Of a stretch of 64,000 bases of DNA, positions 22,576-35,515 are shown one piece after another (position 1 is the stretch's first letter; each line of letters opens with the position of its first letter). The position numbers and the translations under genes were made by a program. The stretch covers positions 20,863,979 through 20,927,978 of the forward strand of contig NC_081553.1 of NCBI RefSeq assembly GCF_963082655.1, written 5' to 3'. Source of the DNA: Stomoxys calcitrans. Lineage: Eukaryota > Arthropoda > Insecta > Diptera > Muscidae. The notes under the pieces were generated by a model that worked only from the letters and a program-made list of their open reading frames with translations, did not search any database and was not told where the DNA came from.

Positions 22576-23320
22576 GTAGCAAGGGGGGGGGGCCTCGGGC
22601 TCGAGCCCCCCACCACCCTCAGAACGATTTGGTATACAGAAAAAAATTTAATTAAATTTATTCTAAACACAAAATTTTAGTTCAACTTTTTAAAATGACA
22701 AAATATTCTACAGAGACAACATTTTGGTCAGACCATGACCACTTTAAAAATATTTTTCTTTAGTACAAAATGTTAATGAAGTTTTTTCCAAACCAATCTT
22801 ATTGAGTTTTTTCCAAACAAAATTTAAGAATTTTTTTTATAAACCAATTTTATCAAAATTTTTTCTAAGGACGAAATTTTAGCGTATTATTTTTGAAGAC
22901 AAAACTGCATTAGCAATTTTCCTCAAGGCAACATTTCAATAATTCACCGTAACATTCTCTTCAGCCTGGGCCGGACCCTCTCGAAATAATTAAAAAAAAA
23001 ATCATTACAATTTTTCCTAAGGACAAAATTTCAATATACATTTTTCTAAATACTGTATTTTAATGTTTTTTTTTTTGCAAAAGCTATATTTCAGTTGAAG
23101 ACTTTCGAAAGAAAAACTTTGCCAGCCAAATTCCATTATCCAATTTGGATGAAATTTCATATATTCATAGTTTAGAGCATTTTTATGGACATAGTAATTT
23201 TTTTGAATTTTTTTTTAAAGAAAATTTTTGAAAAATTTGTAAAAATTTTTGAAAAATTTGTAAAAATTTATGGAAAAAAAAAGTTTTCTTTATTTCCTAA
23301 GCCACAATGTATTTAGTTTT
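22576..23320. repeat. AT-rich region with degenerate ~33-bp GACAAAATTT repeats
   Basis: After a G/C-rich start (CCTCGGGCTCGAGCCCC), the motif (A/G)GACAAAATTTTA followed by TTTTTTC recurs irregularly about every 33-45 bp. No coding sequence is seen. Confidence 0.5.
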
Positions 23321-23321
23321 T

Positions 23322-24382
23322 TACCCTACACCACTACTGTGGTACAGGGTATTATAACTTAGTGAATTAGTTTGTAACACCCAAAAGGAAGAGATATAGA
23401 CCCATAGATAAGTATACCGATCGATCACTTTCTGATTCGATTTTGCTGTGTCCGTCTGTCTGTCAGTCAGTCCGTCCGTCCGTCTGTCTGTTCGTCCGTG
23501 TGTCTGTCCGTCTGTCCATGTTAATTTGTGTACAAGCTACAGGTCGCAATTGTCATCCGATTGTCTTCAAATTTAGTGCGGGCACGTTTTTGACCTAGAG
23601 ACGGAGTCTATTGAAATTGGAAAAAATCGGTTCAGATTTGGATATAGCTCCCATATATATATACGTCCGATTTGCAGTAATAATACAATAAAATGGTCAC
23701 TTGTTAACCGATTATCTTGAAATTTGTTAGGAAGGATTTTCTCTTCACTCTCGACATTACTGGTGAATTTCATGCAAGCGCATTTATTGACCAATCTTTC
23801 CAAAACTTCGTACGACGCTTTCTTCGACGACTGTGACAGTATCTGAGAAGTTTGCTCGAAATCGGTTCAGATTTAGATATAGCTCCCATATATATGTTTG
23901 TCCGATTTGTATTAATATTACAATAAAATGGTCGTTTCTTAACCGATTTTCTCGAAATTCTGTAGGAAGGTTTTTCTTATGATTCTCGATATTACTGGCG
24001 TATTTCATAGAAATCGGCTTAGATTTAGATATAGCTGTCATATATGTATAACGCCAGATTTTCACCCTAAAAGCCGATGCAAGCGCATTATTTGACCAAT
24101 CTTGCGACAATTTTGCACCACCCTTCCTCGACGTCTACCACATTATCTGAGAAGTTTGCTCGAAATCGGATCAGAATTAGATATAGCTGCCATATATATG
24201 TTCGCCATATTTTGGGTTAATTGCAACAATGTTGTCATTTGTCATCGGTAGTTATTACAGTTTGAACATTTTTGATCGCCGAGGTCCATCAAAATTGGTT
24301 CAGAATTGGATATAGCTCCCATATTGTATGTATAGGGTAGGTGTAGGGTATTGTACAGTCGGTACCGCCCGACTTTTTCATT
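23322..24382 (-). mobile_element. family C element, near complete, reverse
   Basis: It starts with TACCCTACACCACTACTG and a CCGTCCGTCCGTCTGTCTG run (about 23450-23520). Monomers carry CGATTT(G/T)CAGTAATAATAC and ATATAGCTCCCATATATAT. It ends at GTACCGCCCGACTTTTTC, the family's variant left end. A plus-strand sister copy is at 50417-52198. Confidence 0.8.
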
Positions 24383-24457
24383 TTCTAGATGGTTTTCAAT
24401 TTGTTTGCGTTAAATTTTATGAAAATAAAAATCATTTAAAACCAATCGACCTACAAA

Positions 24458-25905
24458 CAAGTAAAAAGTCGTTAAGTTCGGCCGGGCCGAACTTTGGTCC
24501 ACCACCACCTTGGGAATATATGTAAACCACCTTTCAACAAAATCCGGTGAAAATTGCATACCTTATGTCCCATAGCAGTTATACCGAAATATGTTCCGAT
24601 TTGGGCTAAATACTAATAAGTACAAGTCATTGTTCAATTGTGTATAACAAAATATTGATCTTTTTAGTAGCTATATCTAAAAATAAACCGATCTGAACCC
24701 TATATGACACGGATGTCGAAAAGCCTAACATAAGTCAATGTGTCAAATTTCAGTAAAATCGGATTACAAATGCGCTTTTTATGGGCCCAGAACCTTAAAT
24801 CGAAATATCGGTCTATATGGCAGCTGTATTCAATTCTGGACCGATCTGGGCCAAATTGAAGAAGGACGTCGAAGGGCCTAACACAACTCACTGTCTTAAA
24901 TTTCAGCGACATCGGTCAATAAATGCGCCTTTCATGGCCCCAAAACCTAAAACCGAGAGATTGGTCTATATGGGAGCTATATCCAAATCTGGACCGATCA
25001 GAACGATGTCAAAGGGCCTAAGACAACTAACTATCCCAAATTTCAGCAAAATCGGTTAATAAATGTGGCTTTTATGGACTTAAGACCCTAAATTGGAGGA
25101 TCGGTCTATATGGCAGCTATATCCAAATCTGGACTGACCTGGGCCAAATTGACGAAGGATGTCGAAGTGCCTAACTCAACTCACTGTCCCAAATTTCAGC
25201 AAAATCGTATAATAAATGCGTCTTTTATGGGCCCAAAGCTCTTAATCGAGAGATCGGTCTATATGGCAGATATATCCAAATATGAACAGATCCAGGCCAA
25301 ATTGACAGAGGATGTCAAAGGGCCTAACTCAACTCACTGTCCCAAATTTTGGCGACATCGGACAATAAATGCGCCTTTTATAGGCCCAAAACCTTAAACC
25401 GAGATATCGGTCTATATGGCAGCTATATCAAAATCTGAACCGATCAGGATCAAATTGAAAAAAAGATGTCAATGGGCCTAAAACAACTCACTGTCCAAAA
25501 TTTCAGTATAATCGGATAATAAATGTGAATTTTATGGGCCTAAGGCCCTAAATCGGAGGATCGGTCTATATGGCAGCTATATCCAAATCTGAACCGATCT
25601 GGGCCAAATTGAGGAAAAATGTTGAAAGACCTAACACAACTCACTGTCTAGTATTTCAGTAAAATCGGATAATAAATGTGAATTTTATGGGCCTAAGACC
25701 CTAAATCGGCGGATCGGTCTATATGGGGACTATATGAAGATATAGTCCGATATAGCCCATCTTCAAACTTAACCTGCTTATGGACAAAAGAAGAATCTGT
25801 GCAAAGTTCCAGCTCAATACCTCCATTTTTAAAGACTGTAGCGTGATTTAAACACACAGACGGACAGACGGACGGACATGTCTAGATCGTCTTTGATTTC
25901 TACCC
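24458..25905 (+). mobile_element. family A element
   Basis: The left end is ACAAGTAAAAAGTCG with a perfect palindrome. About seven to eight monomers follow, then the transition AACTTAACCTGCTTATGG and ACAGACGGACAGACGGACGG (25857-25880). It runs into family B sequence. Confidence 0.85.
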
Positions 25906-26453
25906 TCATTAAGTCAATTCGAGAGATCGATTTATATGACCCGTTTGGATTGTACCTTACACAGTTGTTAGAAGTTATAACAGAACACTATGTGCAAAAT
26001 TTACTTATTAATTAAATTTCAGCTTAATCGGACAAAAATTGCGGCTTCCGGGGCCTCAAGAAGTCAAATCGGGACATTGGTTTATATAGGAGCTATACCA
26101 GGTATAGACCGATTCGGAGCGCACTTGACACAGTGACTCAAGAAGTCAAATGTGGAGATCGGTTTATCTAAACTTTATCCAAATCTGAACCGATATGGCC
26201 CATTTACGATCCCCAACGACCTACATCAATATGAAGTATCTGTGCAAAATTTCAAGCGGCTAGCCGTAAGCATTCGTCCGCTATCGTCATTTTTACAGAC
26301 GGACTGATGGACGAACATGGCTAGATCGACTCAGAATTTCGATACGATCAAGAATATATATACTTTATGGGTCCTAGATCGATATTTCGAGGTGTTACAA
26401 ACGGAAAGACTAGATAAGTACATCCCCATCCTATGGTAGTGGGCATAAAAATG
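25906..26453 (+). mobile_element. family B-like fragment with right end
   Basis: It has degenerate B monomers, CTAGCCGTAAGCATTCGTCC, then ACATGGCTAGATCGACTC and a right terminus CCTATGGTAGTGGGCATAAA. It is fused directly to the preceding family A element, suggesting recombination between families. Confidence 0.65.
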
Positions 26454-26459
26454 TTATGG

Positions 26460-26650
26460 CAGCCATGTAAAAATTTCTCCCCAGAGAGGTGTCGAACTGC
26501 AGTACGACGTTCGGACTTGGCTATACAAAGGGGAGGCCCCTTATCATTCAGCTAAAAATTGAATCGCATAGCACACATTCATATGTGAGAAGTTTGCCCC
26601 TGTTCCATAATGGTATGCTCATGGCCAACTTTTCATTTGCAGATGCTGCC
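26460..26650 (+). mobile_element. SINE S1 body fragment (head missing)
   Basis: It contains GCCATGTAAAAATTTCTCC, GAGAGGTGTCGAACTGC, GGAGGCCCCTTATCATTCAG and ATATGTGAGAAGTTTGCCCC. The tRNA-like head is absent. Confidence 0.75.
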
Positions 26651-26987
26651 AATATTATCCAATTGGAAACTTTTACGACTTTCAGCGATTTTGTCAAGTA
26701 TGGTCCAAATCAGTGTATAATCTGCTATAGCTATCATATAAAAAGATTTAACAATTTGATATCTTACCATGTACTGTCTTAATCGGTCTATAACCTGACG
26801 CAGCTAGTACCTGGGTATACCGATTAGTCTTCTACGTCCCCTAAAAGCATACATTTTTGCCCGATTAAGCAGATCTTTGGTACATAAAATACACATGTGC
26901 CCTTTAATAACACTCGCATGAGTAACTTTGTAGGCTCCCAAGATTCGAACCGGTCAAACTTAGCACATTTTTACTTCTTTTTCTTTA
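26651..26987 (-). mobile_element. highly degenerate 152-bp-family element, left end reversed
   Basis: Traces of ATCGGTCTATAACCTGA, and a decayed terminus with CGAACCGGTCAAACTTAGC and ATTTTTACTTC at the right, suggest an old reverse copy. Confidence 0.45.
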
Positions 26988-28540
26988 TATTTTTCGATAT
27001 GACTTTTTTCCTCACCTTCTTCAAGTGATGACCTTCAACAAAGTTTAATGCGCATAAATTGTCATGTTTTGTTGCATACCCTAAGGGGCGCATGGGAAAA
27101 CCTTAAAGCAGATGTGTTCTAAAATCAAACCATTGTTCGTTTCGTTTAACGAGAGCCTTTTGTTCATGCTTCCAACATAATAAGCGACTTCCTTCCAAGC
27201 ATTACTCATTCAAAGGCCTTTTTTTTTGGGTATTTGGGGTTAACAAATATAAAATGATTAAATACAGATTGGAAAAGCTCTGATAACAAACGGTTTCATC
27301 AACAACAAACAACTACGCCAACAGCTTTATCCCCTAGAACCCCCCCTATCCCACTCTACACTTCCATTGTTGGCAAAATGTCACAAGTGTTTTATCGAAG
27401 CCAACTTGAAATAATTAATTTCCTTTAGAAAAAAAAATCCTTTTGTTTCCTTCAATGAACAGATGGCCATCGTTTAATCCTTTAGCAATGCCTAACCCAA
27501 CCAACCAACCAACCAACTTAAAAAAAAGAGCCATATTTTACAACACAAATGAACACCTGCGTTTCGTTTTTGCTTTAAGGCTATGGCGACCACAGGATTG
27601 AGTTACCTGTAAAACAATTTAATTAGCTGTCGTGTGGTGTTGGTGTTACGTCTTTTTTGTTGTTGAATTTTTGGTGTGATATCCTTATTTGCCTTTTGTA
27701 ATATTCGAAAGGTGTTTTGTGTGCTTTTTCTCGTAGTGGTGTTGGAGCGCGGAGTGTTGCTGTCAAAGATAAAGGTTTTGTTTTGTGCATTGATGTTGCT
27801 GGTGCCTTTATGATATGAATAAAGTTTCGTTTTTTGTTGCTGCCCCTGGTTTTTTTTTTGATGTTTCATTCATTGGGAGTGCTGGTGTTTTTTTTTTTTG
27901 TTTTGTAGGAAATTTATAAGCAAACATTGTTGCCCTTCTTCCTTGGAGGCCATTTATTGGCCTCCATTGATGGTGATGATTTAAATCGTTTGCCAGAATT
28001 GGCCAGGGTAGGCCATAAGTTCAGGTCCTAGGGTTGCTATTTAAAATCGATGACGGATGTTAAGAAGTTGTGGGTGCTTATGGCCCTAGGGAAGGGTTTT
28101 ATGGTGGTGAGGAGGAGGAATGTGGTATTTTATGTTCCCAGCACGCCTATGGACATTTGCTTTTATTTCGTAATGTTTTGTTTTATTGTGTATTGACTTT
28201 AGCACAGTGTTGCCATTTTTTTTTGGGGGCAATATGGGTAGAGAACCAATCATAATTGGAATAAGAATGGTAATTAATTTTCTAAGATGATTTTAATTGA
28301 AAATTGAAAACGGGACCCAGCAAAAACATGCTGCAAAATTCAATAGCTTTGTAATTGAAGTTCAAGCAAAATGGCGCTACCGGTGCGCTCACTTCACTGG
28401 TGAATGCGCTTACACTTTGTATGCAATTCAGCGCATGGAGAAGCGCAAAATAGAGAATAGAAAATCATTAACACTCCCATGTTCATTAAGAATCGTAAAA
28501 AGTTCTGTTGTTTGTTAAAAGTCGTGCTTTGGCACACAAA
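26988..28540. other. single-copy-looking island, no recognised gene
   Basis: T-rich and GTT-rich fly-type non-coding sequence, including (AACC)n near 27500 and TTTTTTTTTG runs near 27850 and 27895. No open frame with a known domain. Confidence 0.5.
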
Positions 28541-29688
28541 AAAAGTGGTTCCATACAGGAGTGCAACTATATATACGGGAAGCACCCGCTTACGCTAGTG
28601 CTCCGAAAATGCGCTAGTTTCAGCAGTATAATTTTTTGCTTCCAAATAATACAATGCGTTAGATTTATCCAGGCCGATACGGATAAAAATGCGGCCGCGG
28701 GCAGTCAGCGATTTTCGAGAGGAGAATCTCAGTCCGGTGGCACTGGCTCTAAATTAAATACTGAGTGCCAATAATGCTCGAGATGACAAGGCGAGTTAGT
28801 GGCGCCTTCAAATAACCAATGGCCAACATCAGCATCTGATCCCAGGTTAGGGGCGGCTGGAGGCGAGCGTTGGATCTTGGAGCAATCGGCTCGCCACAAC
28901 GAGGGATACATGAGCAATTCCACAAAATCCATGCGGTTGGGGCGCTTGGTCAGTAATCCGCCCACGGAAAACTATGATTACTACAATGAGAAACAAAGGA
29001 ATAGAACAAACGGACCCCCCCATCGTTGACGACCCACGCAAACGAAAAAATAACCATGATTTGCGGATCTGCACCTGAAATGTCCGCACTCTTTATAGAG
29101 AAGGTGCAGTATATACACGCTGACGGAGAGAAGTACAAGGCAAATATTACCGCCTTACAGAAAGTGCGACGGACTGGATACTATAGCTGCCGTAACACCA
29201 GGCATGAATTTGGCTGTAGATTTTTGGCTAGTCGGAAACTGAAACACCTTGTCTCCAGCTTTACTCCATTGGCTAGCCACAATCCGCATAAAAGTCAAAT
29301 TCTTCAACATCAGCCTAATTTGTGCCCATGCCCCGACGGAAGACAAAGACGAGCAGACCAAGGGTATTTTCTACGAGCGCCTAGAGAGAGACCGCTGCCC
29401 TGCCCATGAGATTACAATCTTTCAGGGAAATTTTAAAGATAGACATTTTAAGTCCAACAGTCGGAAAGTTTAGCCTCCACGAGATAAGGTCCAGTAATGG
29501 GATGAAGCTGATAAATTTCACCGCGGCACCAGAATTCAACAAAAAAAATTTTCCCAAAGCAACATGGCTGTCACCCGATCAAAATACGAGGAACCAAACC
29601 AAACGCGCCAGACGAAGGAGAGGCATGGGGAGAACCGGGAGGAGAGAGCAGAAACGTCTATACAGCAGAAAGAAAAAGGCAATGGAAC
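28541..29688 (+). pseudogene. LINE copy L1: 5' region and endonuclease domain, frameshifted
   Basis: The LINE 5' coding region (NQWPTSASDPRLGAAGGERW, then NSTKSMRLGRLVSNPPTENY) leads into an APE-type endonuclease in shifting frames: LRICTWNVRTLYRE-like near 29050-29110, YYSCRNTRHEFGC (29180-29215), IRIKVKFFNISLICAHAPTE (29285-29345) and the GDFN-equivalent FQGNFKD, where the first Asp is lost. It ends ATWLSPDQNTRNQ near 29600 and is cut by a family A element. The RT part resumes at 31095. Multiple frameshifts make it non-functional. Confidence 0.8.
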
Positions 29689-31094
29689 AAGTAAAAAGGC
29701 GTAAAGTTCGGCCGGGCCGAACTTTGGATACCCACCACCTCGGGTATATATGTGAACCACCTTTCGTCAAAATCCAGTGAAAAATGCATACCTTATGCCC
29801 CATAGCAGCTATATAGACGTATCATCCAAATGCTTATAAATATTGGGTTGCCCAAAAAGTAATTGGGTATTTTTTAAAAGAAAGTAAATGCATTTTTAAT
29901 AAAACTTAGAATGAACTTTAATCAAATATAATTTTTTTACACTTTTTTTCTAAAGCAAGCTAAAACTAACAGCTGATAGCTGACAGAAGAAAGAATGCGA
30001 TTACAGAGTCACAAGCTGTGAAAAAATTTGTAAACGCCGACTATATGAAAACTCCGCAATTACTTTTTGGGCAACCCAATACATGTCATTGTTCAACCGA
30101 GAGATCGGTCTATATGGCAGCTATATCCAAATCTAGACCGATCTGAGCCAAATTGAAGACAAACATCGAAGGGCACAACAAAACTCACTGTCCCAAATTT
30201 AGGCGATATCGGACAATAAATGCACTTTTTATGGGCCCAAAACCTTAAACCGAGAGATCGGTCAATATGGCAGCTATATCCAAATCTGAACCGATCAAGG
30301 CCAGATTGAAGAAAGATGTCGAAGGGCCTAAGGGCCTAAAATCGGATAATAAATGCGGCTTTAATGGGCCTAAGACTCAAAATCTGAGGATCAGTCTATA
30401 TGGCAGCTATATCCAAATCTGAACCGATCTAGGCCAAATTGACGAAGAATGTCGAAGGGCCTAACACAACACACTGTCCCAAATTTCAGCAAAATCGGAT
30501 AATAAATGTGGCTTTTATGGGCCTAAGACCCTAAATCGGAGGATCGGTCTATATGGCAGCTATATCCAAATCTGAACCGATCAGGGCCAGATTGAAGAAA
30601 GATGTCGAAGGGCCTAACACTACTCATTGTCCCAAATTTCAGCAAAATCAGATAATAAATGCGGCTTTAATCTGCCTAAGACCCTAAATCGGAGCTTCGG
30701 TCTATATGGCAGCTATGTCCAAGTTTGGACCGATCTGGGCCAAATTGACGAAGGATGTCGAAGGGCCCAACGCAACTCACTGTCCCAAATTTCAGCAAAA
30801 TCGGATAATAAATGCGGCTTTAATCTGCCTAAGACCCTAAATCTGAGGATCGGTCTATATGGCAGCTATATCCAAATTTGGACCGATCTGTCAAATTGAC
30901 GATGGATGTCGAAGGGCCCAACGCAACTCACTGTCCCAAATTTTAGCAAAATCGTATAATAAATGCGGCTTTTATGGGTCCAAGACCCTAAATCGGAGGA
31001 TCGGTCTATATGGCAGCTATATCCAAATCTGGACCGATCTGGGCCAAATTGACGAAGAATGTCGAAGGGTCTAATACAACTCACAGTCCCAAAA
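29689..31094 (+). mobile_element. family A element inserted in LINE L1, right end missing
   Basis: The left end is AACAAGTAAAAAGGCG with an intact palindrome. About seven monomers (anchor at about 30105, 30256, 30389 and on to 31003) follow and stop before GAAGTCCGG, where the LINE frame (EVRKFYLRIKHQTDGF) resumes. It contains MITE copy 2. Confidence 0.85.
29843..30079. mobile_element. mariner-type MITE copy 2 (237 bp)
   Basis: The TTGGGTTGCCCAAAAAGTAA terminus and its inverted partner are flanked by TA. It is inserted within the first family A monomer. It carries the longer interior with TTTGTAAACGCCGACTATAT, shared with copy 4. Confidence 0.9.
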
Positions 31095-32860
31095 ATCGCC
31101 GAAAGAAGTCCGGAAATTCTACCTAAGAATTAAACATCAAACCGATGGCTTTAGTGCAGGCACATCCTCCTGCAGAGACAAAGAAGGAAATCTGGTAACT
31201 GACACAGATAACATTCTGAGGATATGGAAAGAATATTTTACCCAACTGCTAGTGTCCGACGTTGGCGGCGAAGAAGATACCGCAGAACCAATCAATGATG
31301 ATGGTATAGAATGTTTACCTCCTAGTCAGTAACCCGACTAAAGAACAACAAGGCAGCAGGAGCCGACGGGTTACCCGCTGAACTATTTAAGACCGGAGGC
31401 GACACGCTGATAAGGCGTATGCATCAGCTTATCTGCGCAATCTGGCTAGAAGAACGCATACCTGATGATTGGAACCTCAGCATACTATGTCCGGAACACA
31501 AGAAGGGAGACAAGACGGAATGTGCCAACTACAGGGGAATAAGTCTCCTCCCCATCGCATACAAGATACTCTCGAGCGTATTGTGTGAAAGATTAAAACC
31601 TAAAATCAATGGGATAATAGGGCCCTATCAATGCGGCTTTAGAACTGGTGAATCCACCCTAGACCAGATATTCACACTGCGCCAAGTTCTGGAGAAGATC
31701 CGAGAAGGACAAATCAACTCCTACCATCCCTTTGTTGACTACAAAGTCGCCTTCGATACTCCTTTACGTTCAAAGGTATTTCAAGCCATGTCTGAGTTTG
31801 GTATCCCTGCAAAATTAATAAGACTCTGCAAGATGACATTTGCTGGTACGCGTTCCTCAGTAAGATTAGGAAAGAATCTCTCCGAACTATTTAATACCAA
31901 ACGAGGTTTCAGACAAGGAGACAGCCTCTCGTGTGATCTCTTTAACATCCTGCTGGAGAAGATTATACGAGATGCAGATTTAAATAGATATGGCACTTTA
32001 ATCACAAGAGAACACATGCTACTCGCCTAAGCCGACGATGTCGACATCATAGGTCGGCCACAGAAAGTAGTTATTGCAGCCTTTCAAAGAATCGAAAGAG
32101 AGTCAGTGATAATGGGTCTGGCAGTAAATTGAGATAAGACGAAATGGATGGTTTCAACTCCCAAAAAGCTTTACACAATCGAGCAGATAAAGCAAAATGG
32201 AGAAAGTTGTGAACCACAACTTTGAGACAGTCAGTAATTTGATCTACCTCGGCACCGCTGTAAGCGAAACGAATTATACCAGTTTTGAGATAAAGCGAAG
32301 AGTAATACTGGCAAACAGATGCTACTTTGGACTAAGTAAGAAGATTAGAAACAAGGCCACATCTCGACAGACGAAGATTACACTATACAAGACACTGATA
32401 CTACCCGTGCTGTTTTATGGTTCTGAAAGAGAGTCAGTGGGTATTTGTGAAAAGAGATGAGGCAGTTCTTGGAATGTTTGAGAGAAAGATTCTTCATAAA
32501 ATATATGGACCAGTTTGCGTTAATGGAGAATATACGCGACTTATGAACCACGAGCTGTAGGAGCTGTATGACGACGATAGCATAGTTGCGTTGACTAGGT
32601 CATGTTGTCAGAATGGATAAAGAAGATCCAGCAAAGAAGTCTTTTGAAGGCAAACACGGTGGTTTACTCAAACCGGGAAGACCTAAAGCCCGATGGAAAG
32701 ATCAAGTGGTGGGAGACACCTCGAAACTTGGTGTCAGAGATTTAAGATTGAGCGCAGAAGATCGAGGCGCTTGGAACCCTACTCTTCGTTCGGCTAGTGG
32801 AACAAATATTCTGTCATAGCCAAGTAAAATAAGTAAGGGAGTTCTCTTCTACCTTCTTCT
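31095..32860 (+). pseudogene. LINE copy L1: reverse transcriptase and C-terminus
   Basis: The RT domain is well preserved: NNKAAGADGLPAELFKTGG (about 31345-31400), NYRGISLLPIAYKILSSVL, GPYQCGFRTGESTLDQIFTL and GFRQGDSLSCDLFNILLE. The catalytic motif reads A-stop-ADDVD (codon TAA at 32028-32030 instead of Tyr). Downstream pieces include KKIRNKATSRQTKITLYKTL and ARWKDQVVGDTSKLGVRDL near the 3' end. Several stops and frameshifts are present. Same element as 28541-29688. Confidence 0.85.
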
Positions 32861-34140
32861 AGGGCGAACACAATGGGTCTCGAGTCTCCGAGTGAAGTGG
32901 CCAGTAACCAAGGTTGCCAGTCGCGTACCCTCCTAGGTAAAGGCACATACAGTGTGGCCAGATGTTTTCAGTAGGTTATTTCCAAAGGTATTGATGCAAT
33001 TTTTTTTCAAGTGGCAACACTTTTCCCGCGTCTTATTTTGGGTAATGGTATGCCAGGGTTTGGTTGCCTTCTGCAGCTTTAGCTAAGCAGTCAGCCATTA
33101 AGTCAGTTAGTCAGTCATTCATTTCATTTGGTTTCATTTCATTCAGTTTGGATTCTGTTTAGCGCACACATTTCATTATGTATTCTTGCCGCAACAATCC
33201 AAATGAGATATAATAATGGTTGATGTTGTTGCTGTTACTGTTGCTGCTGTTGTGAGCCGTGAGCCATGTTTCTAAAGATGATGAAGGAGGTCTGCTGTGT
33301 AATGGGGTATGGGAATGATGAGCATGTCTTTGAATGGCAAGAAAAACAAAACAAAATCGTTTTCTAACGCAACCAGTCCAAAAAAACAAAAAAGGACAAA
33401 GTGGAAAACATTGTATTACCAGCAAATAAAACAACAACAACACCAACAACAAAGAGAAAAGGGCACGCTTCTCTGCATTGATGGGCAGTGTGTGAGTATG
33501 TGCGCGTGTGTGTAAGTTCCATTCTTTCCAAGAAAGTGCTTATAAACTCATTGACACTACTTATATTGGGTTTTGCAACATTGTTGTTGTTTTTCGGATG
33601 GACTGTTGGTCGGGCTAGTCTGTCCTACATTCATAGGTTCCTTGGGTGTTTCCAAATGCCTTTGGTGCTGGTGTTGGTGGTGTGCTAAATGTTATTGTTT
33701 TGCTCGTTATTGTCTATTTGCTTTTTATTGTTTGCTCACGTCCACAATCATTTGCTGTTGTTGCTGCTGCCACTAAGCCACTAAGGAAACTTTACAATGG
33801 TTTTCGTCCAACACCGGAGGCAGGAGTCCAACATGGGGATAACATGGTGTTGGATAAACGTACGATTTCATTTGATTGAAGTGTTCTTTGCTGTTTTTTT
33901 TTTTTGAGGGGGTGTTTTTTCTGTTTTATAGCCTAAAAATGGCAGAGCACAAAAGATTTTACAATTTATCTAAGCTAGCTAATATGTAAACGAATTGACA
34001 GTTGGCTTGGCATCGTTTGGAATTGGGAAATTGAACAAAGAGGTCAAATCAATGTTAGAGAGGACAGATTAATAAAGATCATAGGATTGGCAGAACATAG
34101 GTGTTGTTCTTTATTAATGAAGGGTTTCCTAGAAATTTTG
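32861..34140. other. possible LINE 3'UTR then single-copy-looking island
   Basis: 32861-32960 may be the LINE 3' tail. The rest is fly-type non-coding DNA with CAG/CAA and GTTGTTGTT runs (33220-33250, 33425-33460, 33755-33770). No recognisable protein. Confidence 0.4.
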
Positions 34141-34289
34141 AACTGAGCTACCCACCATCTTGGATATATAGGGCAGCTGGCACGAAGTTATACCAAGTTC
34201 ACATTCATATATCTTTCAAACTAGAGATGACAGCCATATGACATTTGGTTTATTGACAGCTCATTATATTGTTTACAAGCCATAGAGAG

Positions 34290-34440
34290 CATTTGCTTCT
34301 ACGTTTAAAAAGAAAGTTTTTATTGAAAAAGTTATATTTGGCTGAAAAATCACAGCAGGATATTGTTGGCGAACTCAAACACCTCAAAGTGAACAAAATG
34401 TATGTGTATCGCAACATAAATCCTTAAAATGATAGTGGTA
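34290..34440 (+). pseudogene. mariner-like transposase N-terminal fragment
   Basis: It encodes LAEKSQQDIVGELKHLKVNK then MYVYRNINP and a stop. The helix-turn-helix start matches the reverse fragment at 9555-9680. The catalytic domain is absent. Confidence 0.55.
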
Positions 34441-34444
34441 CAGA

Positions 34445-34520
34445 AAAATTAGTCTGCTGATATTAGCAAAACACTGTCTGCTGATATCAGCAAACACTGT
34501 CTGCTGATATTAAATTAAAA
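34445..34520. repeat. three ~24-bp tandem units with a TGCTGATATCAGCA palindrome
   Basis: CTGTCTGCTGATAT(T/C)AGCAAA recurs with about 24-bp spacing. The middle copy contains the perfect palindrome TGCTGATATCAGCA. Confidence 0.7.
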
Positions 34521-34619
34521 TTTTTAAACTTTTCAATGAATCTATATTCGATTTTTTTGCTTCTAAACAAAATTGAGGCATTTGTCATGTATTTTTAACA
34601 AAAATTGCCCATTGTGGGC

Positions 34620-35351
34620 GTTAATTACAATGGGATAGGTGTATATTCATTTTGTCATTTCGTTTGCAACACATCGAAATATCCATTACCGACCCTATAA
34701 AGTATGTATATCCTTGATCACCCTAAAAATCTAAGGCGATCTAGCCATGTCCGTCCGTCTGTCCGTCAGTATGTTGAAATCACGCCACACTCTTTAAAAA
34801 TAGAGATATTCAGTTGAAACTTTGCACAGATTCTTTGTGGGTCTATAAGCAGGTTTAGTTCTAAGATGGGCTATATCGGTCTATATCTTGAAATAGCACC
34901 CATATAGACCGATCCTCCGATTTAGGGTCTTAGACCCAAAAAAGCCAATTGGTTGAAATTTGGGACAGTGAGTTGTGTAAGGCCCTTCGATATGTTTTTT
35001 TAATTTGGCCCAGTACGGTCGAGATTTGGATATAGCTGCCATATAGACCGATGCGCCGATTTAGGGTCTTTGACCCATAAAAGACACATTTATTATCCGA
35101 TTTTGCAGAAATTTGGAACAGTGAGTTGTGTTAGGCCCTTCAATTTAGCTCAGATCGGTTCAGATTTGGATATAGCTTCCATATAGACCGATCTCTCGAT
35201 TTAAGATTGTGGGTCTATAAAAGGCGCATTTATTGTCATGGCAAGTCAATTTAGCTCAGATCGGTTCAGATTTGGATATAGCTTCCATATAGACCGATCT
35301 CTCGATTTAAGGTTGTGGGTCTATAAAAGGCGCATTTATTGTCATGGCAAG
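34620..35351 (-). mobile_element. family A element, reverse, truncated, with a local 106-bp tandem duplication
   Basis: It shows the right end in reverse (GTCCGTCCGTCTGTCCGTC at 34748) and then about four monomers. The segment 35140-35245 is repeated almost exactly at 35246-35351, a shorter duplication than the usual monomer. Confidence 0.8.
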
Positions 35352-35515
35352 TCACAATACCGTCCTGGTTGTTATTGCACTCTACTAAAGTTTCAGTTTG
35401 GACATGGGTTTTTGAGAGAAACTTTTTTATCTTGGCGTCATCATTAATCTATACGCTACGGTCGCCTCTCGCCGCTGCGCTGCCTTTTATTTTAGTATTA
35501 GGATCTTTGCTAATC

